This document shows, in pieces, positions 50,763-61,300 of a DNA stretch of 64,000 nt (positions are counted from its first letter, which is position 1; every line of letters starts with the position of its first letter). The notes under the pieces were generated by a model. The model did no database searches. It saw only the letters and a list, made by a program, of their open reading frames with translations, and was not told where the DNA came from. The DNA lies in assembly GCF_000210295.1 (NCBI RefSeq), contig NC_026741.1, positions 62,001-126,000 of the forward strand, in the 5' to 3' direction. The position numbers were made by a program, and so were the translations under genes. The stretch comes from Trypanosoma brucei gambiense DAL972 (Eukaryota > Euglenozoa > Kinetoplastea > Trypanosomatida > Trypanosomatidae).

Positions 50763-53046
50763 CAACAAAAGGCAGCCAAAATTTCCACGCACAATCGAAT
50801 AAATAATACCACACAAACAAACAAAGATTTGTCCCAAGTGCTAAAAACCTTGCGTCTGCCTCTGCAGAAGAGTGACGCGAAGCGTGCCTAGGAGTTTTTT
50901 TTTTTTTTTAAGGGCGGTTTCCAGTAAATTTCTGCCAATACTTGTTTTCCACCTTTGATTTGTTACTAATTATCTTCTTTCCGGTTACCTCCCCTTCTTA
51001 GTCTACTACACACCTAACGATGGTGGTTTTATAGCTTTTTGATGATTGGATGAATTTCCCTTTGATTCTTTTCACTAACTAACAAATGTGCGTGTTGCAA
51101 CTACCCTTTTTTGCCTTCTTGTCCTTCCCTTTGCTATTTTCTCTTTCGTATGGGCTAACTACTTTCACTGTTCGGTGTTTCTTTACTTTCCTCTCTACTT
51201 CTTTCCCTATCCTTCTTTTATTTCTTATAGCTGCTCCTTTTTTTTTTTTTAAAGCTTTCTTTCCTTCTTATCACTGTTGTCGTTATTGTACTACTGTGAT
51301 TCTTGCAATTACGATAGAAAATCTCTGCAGTTCTTATGTCCCTTTTTTTTCCCCCCCCTCTCTTTGTGCACCTCACCCGTGCGAGTGTTAATTACTGTAC
51401 GAATTTACGAGCAACTCCCCCTTCTCGTCACTGTCGCGATATAAGGACTTGAGTATAAATAATCAGCAGTAACAAAACAAAATTTGGTAAATAGAATACC
51501 TCGGGAGGTTAACTTCGGAAGTTTTATTTAAAAAAAAAAAAAAAGAACGGCAAATTACTGATGCTACAGAATGTTTTTCGTTTTATGTGCGCCTCTCAGT
51601 GCAGTTTTTGATTCGTATGTTAATTAATCTTCTTTATTCCCTCTTCTGTTTTTCGTCAAATTAATGGAAATATGTATAAATGTGTTTGGTTTCACACCTT
51701 GTTGTATATCCGTACCTGTGCTTGGATGGAAGCAGAAAGGTTAAATCAAATTTACGAAAATAAACGTTATCACTCCTTTTTTTTTCCTTCACCGTTTTGA
51801 TTCCCTCCTCCTTTACAAAATACTGTTATATGAAGTTATTAGAGTCTTATTCAGCTCTTTTCTTTGTAAGTTATTGTATTTTTTGCTCGGTTTTCTTTTT
51901 CTTCGTTCAGCTCAGAACTTTTGCTGTTTTTTTTTTTGTGTGTGTGTGTGTTTCGGGTGGACAAACTGTTTCTCTTTTCCTGCTTTCCTTTTTTTTTTTT
52001 TAACCGTAAACGTCCTCAAGCATAACACAGAGCGAGCTTCTTTACACTCCTGTACTTTTCTCACCTTCTTTTTTTTTCAACTAAGTTTCTTTGATGATCT
52101 CTGCCTTCCTTGCCGTTGTTGGTTTTGTTTCCCTTGTTAGTTCTTTTATATCCATTGAAGTGCCACAATAGTGGACGGTAAGGTGAAAAATAATAAAAAA
52201 AAGAAGACGGAAGAAGAGTAGGCAAATGAATGACGAAGCAAATAAGCAACAAGGGATTAATTAGAGTCAACAGGGAAAGGAGGATAAAAGAAGTGGGAAA
52301 AATAAGCGGCAGAAGCCCCACAGTGAAACAAAAATACATATGAAGGAAGTGTAGGGAGAAAGGGAGTTGAAAGAGGAGCGGGAGATTTAGCAAAGTGGAA
52401 AGTTATGCGATGACGGAACGCAACTCCACTTCCCTGGGGTTGCCGCACCATTAAATTCATGCAAGCGCTAAATTGGCCCGGGGAGTGACGCCACGTAGCA
52501 GTAAAAATACGAAACAGATATAAGAAAAAACTGAGAGAAACGACGGCAAACAAAAGAGCCGTTCAGGTTTCCTTTTCCTTATATGTTCCTCGTCGGTCCC
52601 TACCTTACATAATGAGTGTGCTACTTTCCACCTTACATACATACACCAGCAACCACAAACATATGCATACCATATATGTGTATAAATAAACATATGCATG
52701 ATCTTTCTTTTAGTCCCCTCCCCTTCTTCCGCTATCTAAGAAGATTGCAACACGCAACATGTGCAATGAAACGGAAAGGTGGGGACGGGAAACCGGAAGA
52801 AAAAGAGACGCGGATTCGGGGCCTCACCATATGTAAACCATCTAATTACGCAATTGGGCGTCGCAGCCCATAGCGAACCGACCCCTCCGCCACAACATCC
52901 ATTCTGTACACATAAAAACATCCACCGCGGTCAACCAAGGACATAATTCTTATCCATGAAGAAAGAAAACATGCGAACACACACACACACATGCAAAACA
53001 CAACAGAACACACGAGATTACCAGCCCTCTCTATTCAGCCACTCCA
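50763..53046. other. Long intergenic region, about 2.3 kb
   Basis: No supported gene. From about 50890 to 52100 it is pyrimidine-rich on the plus strand with many T runs, resembling the region at 22.6-23.5 kb. A CA run lies near 52979-52990. A short plus-strand frame at 52766-52873 is discussed in the findings. Confidence 0.55.
50862..50886 (-). promoter_or_regulatory. Probable trans-splice acceptor of PA200
   Basis: On the minus strand a pyrimidine-rich stretch CGTCACTCTTCTGCAG ends in an AG about 100 bases before the ATG at 50762. No other ATG intervenes in frame. Confidence 0.5.
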
Positions 53047-54048
53047 TTACGGAAGGAGAAAGCAAACCTCAAAGTCCCGCTCCCCACTGCCGCAGTATAC
53101 CTGTCCACAGTCTTTAGAACCTGGGCGATACCAAAAGAGTGAGCCGGGGTACAATAAATTCTCCACAGTCACAATGCTGGCGGTAGGCTCGTACTTAACG
53201 ACCCACACACCCCGCGGTTCATCATCTGTGATGGGCGAGAGGCGGTCCGTCACGCTACTGTATGTTGGGCCATACAAGATGCGATTACGCTCCGGGTTGC
53301 CGGCATGGAAGACGCGTAAATAGCACGATGGTTTCATTGCATGACGCGTCGGTTGTCCAGCGAAGAGGGTGTTCTTTTCAACATCGCCTGCAGGTGTAAA
53401 GACGTACTGACCACGTACAATTAGGGAGCACGCTCTATCGTGTAGTCCGATGAAATGCGCTAAACGAACGGTCTCGGGCACCGCCACAATCATAAATTTT
53501 GGTCGCTTCTTTCTTGGTGGTTCCTCTTCAACCTCCTCCTCCTCCTCCTCCAATTCTCCCTCGTCCTGTTCCTCTTCTTCTTCCTCCTCTTCCTCCTCCA
53601 TATCTTCTTCATTTTCCTCGCCTTCCCCACCATACTTCTCTTTTGCATCCTTCAGTAAATCCTCCGCATCAGGTACTTTTACCTCTGGTTCAGGTTCGGG
53701 AGGAATGTCACGACGCACCTTGTAGAGGAACGAAGGATCGCCAATGTAAACCCCGCGAAGTTGATCGCAAAAAGCCACCTGGTCCTCCGAGAGGGTCTCT
53801 AACACCCGCCACGACGTTCCGCCATCAACGCTGAAGAAAGAGTGACGAGCGCCAAACAAACCATTTGGCATCACTTGCGCAACAAGGTAATCTCCTCGCA
53901 CACCGGTAACCTTTCCCCAGAACTGCACAGGGAGGTTATATTTGAGAGCAAGGAGCGGTAGAGAAGACTGTAGAGCCGCGCGCTCCGCCGTGCTTAATGC
54001 CTTGCCCACATATGGAAGGCCAAATATACAATCGGAAACGGATGACAT
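53047..54048 (-). CDS. RSP9: Radial spoke protein 9 (RSPH9) homologue, 333 aa
   Basis: A radial-spoke head protein of the 9+2 axoneme, working with RSP4/6 and RSP10 to signal between the central pair and dynein arms. It aligns well with human RSPH9 at both ends: LPVQFWGKVTGVRGDYLVAQ near residues 40-60, YIGDPSFLYKV, LFWYRPGSKDCGQVYCGSGERDFEVCF at the C-terminus, and RGVWVVKYE before it. Family members are about 276 residues; the excess is a Glu-rich insert near residues 155-190. The open frame continues upstream to a TTG. I start at the ATG at 54048, which gives the same short N-terminus as other RSP9 proteins. Confidence 0.92.
   Translation of the reverse strand: MSSVSDCIFGLPYVGKALSTAERAALQSSLPLLALKYNLPVQFWGKVTGVRGDYLVAQVMPNGLFGARHSFFSVDGGTSWRVLETLSEDQVAFCDQLRGVYIGDPSFLYKVRRDIPPEPEPEVKVPDAEDLLKDAKEKYGGEGEENEEDMEEEEEEEEEEQDEGELEEEEEEVEEEPPRKKRPKFMIVAVPETVRLAHFIGLHDRACSLIVRGQYVFTPAGDVEKNTLFAGQPTRHAMKPSCYLRVFHAGNPERNRILYGPTYSSVTDRLSPITDDEPRGVWVVKYEPTASIVTVENLLYPGSLFWYRPGSKDCGQVYCGSGERDFEVCFLLP
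53530..53625 (-). repeat. GAG/GAA coding repeat (poly-Glu) in RSP9
   Basis: Trinucleotide-like runs encode two blocks of consecutive Glu, interrupted by QDEGEL. Confidence 0.85.
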
Positions 54049-54688
54049 GCGCTGAGAGGTGATTGCCGACTGCACGAAAGGGATGAGTGAATAGTCAGAA
54101 CTAAAATAAACCAAGAGACACCTTTGATGCTGGCAATGAGAAAACTTTCCACAAATTTTTTTTCTTTTCCTTGCAATCTAACCTTCCCCTCACACTTTTA
54201 TTTCAGTTTACTCTTTCAGAGTTATCTGCGCCTCTGCTCTATTCTCCACCTGACCGACTTGATATAGAAAGATACTGGTGGTGTACAACCTCAAAGGATA
54301 AGGTGGAACAAAGCTGAATCCAATTTATATTGGCATACCCACATGCAACAGTTTCAAACAAACCAACCGAGCAGTACAAACTTACGCTCTAGTGAGAAAC
54401 TTCCCCAGCATATCGACAATTTGAAAAAGATTGCAATGAAATACAGGTTCATTAGGAAATGTGAAAGGAACTTCCAGGAGAGAAAGAAAAAAGGGTGCAG
54501 AAAGTATGTTAAGTCTTCATCCCTTATCTTCTGTGCAAGATACAAAAATACCATTGGATGCCTACTCCCCAATCTTAAACTACAAGGTTATTTCTTCTTC
54601 AATAGACAAAAGCAAATAAGTTAATATATACCTACCCCGCACGTCGAGAATTTCACAATCCTCAACACATATACACAAATATACACAT

Positions 54689-54730
<42 letters not shown>

Positions 54731-54862
54731 GACACGTGTGTACAAACATATCTGTACACTAATGAACGCAATATAGCAGAGAGGACCTTGGTCAACGTAA
54801 GCCCTACTAACTCCTTTTATACACAGACAGACGTAAACATATATTTATTTATTTATTTAAAT
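54049..54862. other. Intergenic region with TA microsatellite
   Basis: No gene. Holds a (TA)n run and, at 54841-54858, a short TTTA repeat just past the VID27 stop codon. Confidence 0.6.
54695..54727. repeat. (TA)n microsatellite
   Basis: About 16 AT/TA units preceded by a TATACACA/TACATA degenerate stretch, in the probable 3' UTR of VID27. Confidence 0.95.
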
Positions 54863-56524
54863 CTATTCACTCGTCGACCGCCAACCAAAATGCCTTAACC
54901 CCGTTTCTCTAAATTCTTCCCGTACGAGAGGTGCCATGCGAATATCCTTGTCTGTTTGGTACACAATCCTGTTTGCTATCTTTGCCCCTGCATTGATTAC
55001 CTCTTGTTGTACCGCGGCAGCTTGCGATAGGCATGTGCGACCGGTTTCCTCTGCACGCTTAGCGGCCTCCAAACTCCATGTAAAAAGGTATGCTCCACTG
55101 CAGGCAGTGATACAAACCTCTCCGTTTCCCTCATAGCGATCAAATCCGCCAGAAGTGAACTTTAGTGCTTCGATTCCACCCAGCGCACTAAGTTGTGCGG
55201 GAGTTGGCTGCAGCCTCAGCGGGGAAGGTTTATCTTGACCCATACGTGAAGTAAAGCCGTTCTTTTCTCCATCATTCCCGCACGCCGTTCGCATGAGTAA
55301 CAGGAACTTCTCACATACCGCCACAACATACTGACCATTAGCGGTCACATCTATATCGACAATAGGCACTTTCGTCTCGAGCAGAGTTTTTGCCGTCTTG
55401 GGATTGTGGCTACCATCTTTGCGGCGGCTCCCCGGAGGTCCCGTGTAAAGTCGGACACTTCCAGTGCCGTCACCAATAACGAGATAACCGTTAGCCGAGG
55501 TAGCGTGGCATGTGAAGGGTTTGCGTAGAGACCCCAATTTATAATCAGCCAGTGACATTCCGTCTTCAACAATGACGTTCTTCCTTGGATCAATACGAAG
55601 ATCAACGTTGAAGGCGACATCCTTCGCAAGACAAGTATATATTGGCTCGGGCCGTGCAACATGTTCGCTATACGTCACACGTTGCAAGTTCACCGGAGTT
55701 CTGAACTGCTGAACCACTTCCCCCCGCTCCAAATCCACCTCGCGCAAATGGCTGTCCTCCACGCTAAAAAGGAGGAGCTTCCTTTCTAAATCGTCAATCA
55801 GTGCACCGTCGCAGGTTTGGACACTCTTAAGGTCGATGGTCTCCGGCTTCCTCCCCTCAAAGCCATTGGCGTCATAAGAATGGGCTTGAAGCTGAACTTC
55901 ATTTTGGGTCTCTCGAACAACCACAATCCGATTGTGTTTCATGGACTCACTGTAGCACACGTTACCAGATCCTGTTGCCTTCACGCGCTCTCTATCCAGA
56001 TCAAGATGATAAGTCGGTTCACTGTAATCATCCTCTGGAGCAACATACGTTGAGGTTTGGCCGATATATTCATATATTGGGTCCTGGGCTGTAGATACAT
56101 CGAGGGGTGTTTGCGTCAGCATCGAGTACGTGCAACGATTATACATTTCCACGAATTTTCTCGTTACAATTTCCCCGGACCCACCGCTTTCAAGATCAAC
56201 AAACTTGAATGCAAGGTTTTGAAAGGTGCCGTCCACTAAAGATAGCCAGTGCACCGAGCACTCGCGATAGCAGTGTGCGAGCGACAAACCACTTCCGAGG
56301 GACTGCTTCAACACCTCGCCCTCCTCTTCGTCCACAAGTACAAAACTGTATGGCAATTGTTCACTTCTATTTTCATAGAGAATTAAAGAGAACGATCCCA
56401 TTCGTTTTCCTTCAATTATGGGCACGAAGCAGTCATCGCTTTTAACGTACAACAGACCGCTGCCAGAGAAGAGCTCTCTCCTCGTGGAGCGATTATTTGA
56501 AGAAAATAACTTGTGGAATGACAT
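54863..56524 (-). CDS. VID27: VID27-like WD40 protein, 553 aa
   Basis: Matches the VID27 family (vacuolar import and degradation protein 27 of yeast). The C-terminal domain contains GYLVIGDGTGSVRLYTGP, AKTLLETKVPIVDIDVTANGQYVVAVCEKFLLLM and ALKFTSGGFDRYEGNGEVCIT, the most conserved VID27 blocks. These form a WD40-like propeller over about residues 190-520. The N-terminal 180 residues look like the PH-like middle domain (FVLVDEEEGEVL, WLSLVDGTFQNLAFKFVD). It is shorter than fungal VID27 (about 780), lacking the fungal N-terminal extension. The molecular function is unknown outside the yeast name. Start at the ATG at 56524. Confidence 0.92.
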   Translation of the reverse strand: MSFHKLFSSNNRSTRRELFSGSGLLYVKSDDCFVPIIEGKRMGSFSLILYENRSEQLPYSFVLVDEEEGEVLKQSLGSGLSLAHCYRECSVHWLSLVDGTFQNLAFKFVDLESGGSGEIVTRKFVEMYNRCTYSMLTQTPLDVSTAQDPIYEYIGQTSTYVAPEDDYSEPTYHLDLDRERVKATGSGNVCYSESMKHNRIVVVRETQNEVQLQAHSYDANGFEGRKPETIDLKSVQTCDGALIDDLERKLLLFSVEDSHLREVDLERGEVVQQFRTPVNLQRVTYSEHVARPEPIYTCLAKDVAFNVDLRIDPRKNVIVEDGMSLADYKLGSLRKPFTCHATSANGYLVIGDGTGSVRLYTGPPGSRRKDGSHNPKTAKTLLETKVPIVDIDVTANGQYVVAVCEKFLLLMRTACGNDGEKNGFTSRMGQDKPSPLRLQPTPAQLSALGGIEALKFTSGGFDRYEGNGEVCITACSGAYLFTWSLEAAKRAEETGRTCLSQAAAVQQEVINAGAKIANRIVYQTDKDIRMAPLVREEFRETGLRHFGWRSTSE

Positions 56525-58327
56525 TCCGAGTATTTATCGGTCCTTAAGAGTTGAATCTCGTGCTCTACTACTGCGTCCCCCACCAAAAAGAAAAAAAAGA
56601 GCAAGATGTTGCTGTCTACTTTGACGATACACACGCACAAAGAAAAGAAAAAGGAAAATAAAGGCCCCTTATTTTAAGAGAAAAAAGAGCTATTTCTTTC
56701 GCTTTGTCTCTAACGTTGCTGCACTTTAGCTTCCTCCAAATATAATGAATAGCAAGGCGCTGTTGCACTGTCCGTTCCTTTGGCGTCAAAAAAAAAAAGC
56801 AGAGAAACATGAAGGTAGTAAGAAAATGAATGGGACACTTTAAGTAAAAAGTTTCTGTTTGTTTCGTATATTATTGTAACAATAACGAAAAGTGCAGTGG
56901 AATTTGAGACGCGTGGGTCGAACGCAGCAGCCTGCATTTTGAAAAACAATGCCAGTAATTGAATAAACTCCACGATGCACTTTAATATAGAAAAAAAAAA
57001 TGCGCCACAAAACAAAGGATTCCAACGCGAAAAAAATACATAGATACGCAAGTGCACAAATATATAAGCGCGCACCACTGGAACTTACGTTCGGTCCCCT
57101 AACGCAAATCAGTTATTCGGAACCTTGCAAATGTTAGAGAAAAACAGTGGAGGTGCCACCTCGTTCTGGCTTGTTGAAAAGGAAATTAAAAAAATAAATG
57201 AAAAAGAATACAAAGTCAGAAAATTTTATGATAATTGCACTAGTAGCAATATATCCCTCTGAAAATGCAGCTGTTGTGTGTAATCCGAGGGAGGGTAGCC
57301 ACTTGAATGTAACAATACATGAGTGCAATGCGTCGAGCCGAGAAACAAACGAAATAAAGATGTAGAAACGGTTGGGACACGCAGAAACGTTTCGTCTTCG
57401 GGAGTGAAGAAAATTTTCCAGTTGCTCGCCCAGTTGCGAGAGCCACACCATCTGCCCGCGGTATGGAACAATTGAGTTACAGAATACGCTTTTCACAGGA
57501 TTTCATTTTTAGTGGGTATGTAATGTCTGTAGCATCAATGGATCACGCCATTTTTTCTTCTCTGTTTTTATTTTTTATTTTTTGTCATTAGTCTTTGCGC
57601 TATCACCGAGGCTGCTGCTGTCATTTGAATGAATTCCCGTAGAGGAGCAAGTATATTAATGATGTTACCGTTGCACTGGGTCTTGGGAACCGAATAACCC
57701 AATGCCTTCCTTCTCTTCTCACACCCTTTTGCTCCTTTTGTTGGTGCTTACCACTTGCGTTCCTTCACACAATAACAGTATTCAGCGGAGTTTCATTTTC
57801 CTTCACAACAGTTAATGGTTCCTTGTTGATTTCTCCCTTACATAACATCATCTTTCTCGCTACCCAACTTATACACGGGAAACTTTTGCTCGCCACAACA
57901 CTTTTTCAGGCATAATGAGACAGCGTGACATGAAAGAAAAAAAAAGATGGACCCTGTAGCCACAAAAGAGTAACGAAGCTTTGTTGCAGTCACATGTCGC
58001 TGTGAGAGATGACCGAAACATAATGTTGAAACAACAAAAGGAAAAGCGAAGAAAAGTAGCAACGCGATTAACATCACAAGCTAAAAGGAGGGGGGAAATG
58101 GCACAGGTGGAGAATATAACACGCCGTAAAGTTTCAGCATGTTGGTATAGCCAGGATGGAAAGTGGCAGAACGATTATGCAACGGGGGAAACCCCATCTA
58201 CAATATTTCACTCCCCATCCCCATGGTTTATTTCGAATACGGGCAACCCCATTCACAAAAACAGGACTTGTACCACCCCTACGCACCCCTCCCCGGTATG
58301 TATTCTTTTCAGTTACTGAACTTCCCA
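56525..58327. other. Intergenic region between IML1 and VID27, about 1.8 kb
   Basis: No supported gene. Minus-strand frames at 57134-57496 open at GTG or TTG and lack any family resemblance. T and A runs are frequent (56586-56598, 57552-57580). Confidence 0.55.
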
Positions 58328-61300
58328 TCAAGGCCTATTCCGGGCTGTTTGCACCGCCACCAGAAACTCTTCCAGCAACATCTTGTGGCTCATCTGACCA
58401 GTGCCCATCATTGGATTCTCACACCAACACGCAACTACGTTACTTTTTGGTGAAGATATCACGTAACATAATCCACTCATGTGCAGCAGGCGGCATTTGC
58501 CTCCCATCATTGGATTATCCGGCAAGTAGCGATAAGTGGAGCTCGTCAGTGTGTCAAGTAATCGTGCCCGGAAATGAGGTCCCTCTTCCTCATTTTGTGC
58601 AAGCACCGTATAACAGGGAATCATCTCATCTTGTTTTGCACTACACTCATACGTCGGCAACAGGACGCAACGAAGGTGGTACGGTGGGGCATTGGCGCTT
58701 ACAGCACTGACCCAATTGAGGAGAACGGGTTGTGTACACACCATCCACGACACCCTTAGAAGATAGTGGCAGCGACGATTGTATTCCCTGGGTAGTGACA
58801 CATTGATAGAAATTTGACGGTTAGGGGGCGGTTCCTCCAGGCACCTTGTTCGACCCGTTCTACGATCCATCGCGCGGCAATGTCCAAGTGAGAGTTGCTT
58901 TTCGTCAACAAGAACAACACAATTAACCGTCGGTTCCTCATTTGAAGAATCGCCAACAGGGATACCAGTCGAGAGTTCTTCAACGTTCTCTGCCCAGGTA
59001 ACCGGGGTGCGCACACGGAGGCTCGAATTGAGACTTTTTTCCATAAACCCCAAAAAATCTTGGTAGGAGACGCACGCGTTGTCAAGCGATTCTGGAATAA
59101 TTGCCAAGCACATCTCGTTCTCGGGAAAGGTCAGCGTTAATGAACGCGGAATGAAGGTATCGGATCTACCACGGTCATGTATGTATGAGTCAAGGGCATC
59201 CCACTGAAAGGCAGCCTCTTCACTAATTTGCATCTCCAGATTCACCCTCCTGGCACTAAAACTCATGTTCAGGTAATTTAGCAACAAAAACTTGTGCTCG
59301 ACCTTTTGCATCTTGGGCAAACTTGTGTATACACTTCGGTGCAATAGTCTCGTGATGTGAATGCTCTGACCCGTTTCATCAATTTTCAGCTCGTGAATCT
59401 GATAACCGATTGACGTGACGACACGTGCATGGGGAATCACGTCTTCACGTGGCCACTGAATCTCCGCCACTGACGGCAGGGACAGCACGATTTGATGCCG
59501 ATGTTGTAAACGCTGAAGAACATATTCCAAACTTTGCATTGTATCACGCATTGGGATAGAGTATTGGTGAATCGGTTTGTCGAAGAAGCTGTCTCGTGGG
59601 TAAGCAGGTTTCGCGCCGAAAAGGGGCAATATTCTACAGTGACACAACGCCGACCAGTGCGAACGCTGTGCGGCAGCTGCGCCTGCATCGTTTGAGTACG
59701 AACTAGACAACTCTGGATGAGCGAATTTCCAGCGTCTTCTCAAGATCGTTTCGGTGCTGGCACCGTGCGCAGCAATTGACGCCTCGTCTGTGCGTACAGA
59801 GGTGCAGTATGGATTAATAGGTTTCATAGCGAACATCACGCCATTCTTCAACTGTACATGCGCAACCGGTGCCGTTACCGCCCCAGATCTCTGGTCATGT
59901 GCATTATGACCACGAGCCTCACAGGAACTAATGCTTCCAGCTGATGAAGGCAGAGGCATGGTATCGACATGAGGAAAGGAAGTCGTGAATGGCAAAAAGA
60001 AATCGTCCCTATACTTCAGCACCACCCTCTCGTCTGCTATGAATGCCACGTTATTTTTTCGGGTGGGGAGGAGAAGTGTTTGACCATCAGCAACAATAAC
60101 GCTAAGGTCACGGTTAAAGATATTTGCCGCGCAAAACTTAGGATCAATGTTTTTACGTTCCTCACACGTGAAATGATCCATCTTATCTGAGAACGAATCC
60201 ATGAACCACGTCCAAGTGTTAGCATCATTGATGATGCACGGGTTCCAAGCACGCCCTGAATGAGTAACCGGGTTCAGATCGAGCCTGAGAACCATATTAC
60301 CACTTTGAACATCAAAGTCAACAATATTTCTCCCGCACGGAACAATACTGGGGGCGTCGATGGGTGTCCCCACCCGTCCTATACGGCTGACCTGGCAGCA
60401 GTCACCTATCCCTTTTAAAATAAACTCACACACCGTATCCCAATTCCCCTGTCCTTTTCCCTCCAAGCAAACATTTACAAGGCGATACCACCTTGCACAA
60501 ACAAACGGTTGGTGCGCTAATTGCTTTCTTGATCCGATTTGTGGGTAACCAAGTGACCCCCAAACATCCCCACCCGGTAAAGCTGGGCTGAGTTCCATCA
60601 GTGAGCGAAAAGCAGCTTCTCTCAACTCCCTACCTTCACTCAAGGCATCTGCAGATACATCTTTTGTTTGACAGGGATCTGCGGATGCCTCTCTTGAATT
60701 TCTCTGAACTTGCGTCGTCCGTGGAACATCTTCACCTAAACCCGTTGGGGTGCCCGATAGTGGAGCGGAGGATTTTACCTTTTGAGAGTCCTCACTCTCA
60801 GAAGGGGCTTCCGATTTAGCAACCGAAGGGCCGGAGGTTCGTGGCTGAATAACAGGCAATAACAAAACTCCACGGGGTTGCATGGGGGGAATAGCCAATC
60901 CGGGCGATAGAGGCGCAACTTCCCCGGCACATCGATGCATATCAATTTGTTTCCAGTGCTTCTGAAACCACTCCTCTCGTGTAAATAGCTCAGAGGACGG
61001 AACATTGCCACCAGTGAAGTCCGATGGCAGTTGGTAAAAGTAGCATCGAGCCCATTCAGCCTCTATATAAAGACGGTGGCAAGGCTGCTCAGCACCAAAG
61101 TGAGAAAAGCTAGGATTTTCATCATCATTAACACACTCCAGTAATGGTGCAGAGTGGAGCGGTGGGCGACCCATACAAATAATGTTTACCTTCTCCATAC
61201 CAACTTTTAGCAGCCGGATGCATATTGCTTGGACAAGATCATTGGTGACTTGAAATATGCCCTTCCCAGCGGAAACCACGCTAATCATTAGCCCAGTGTT

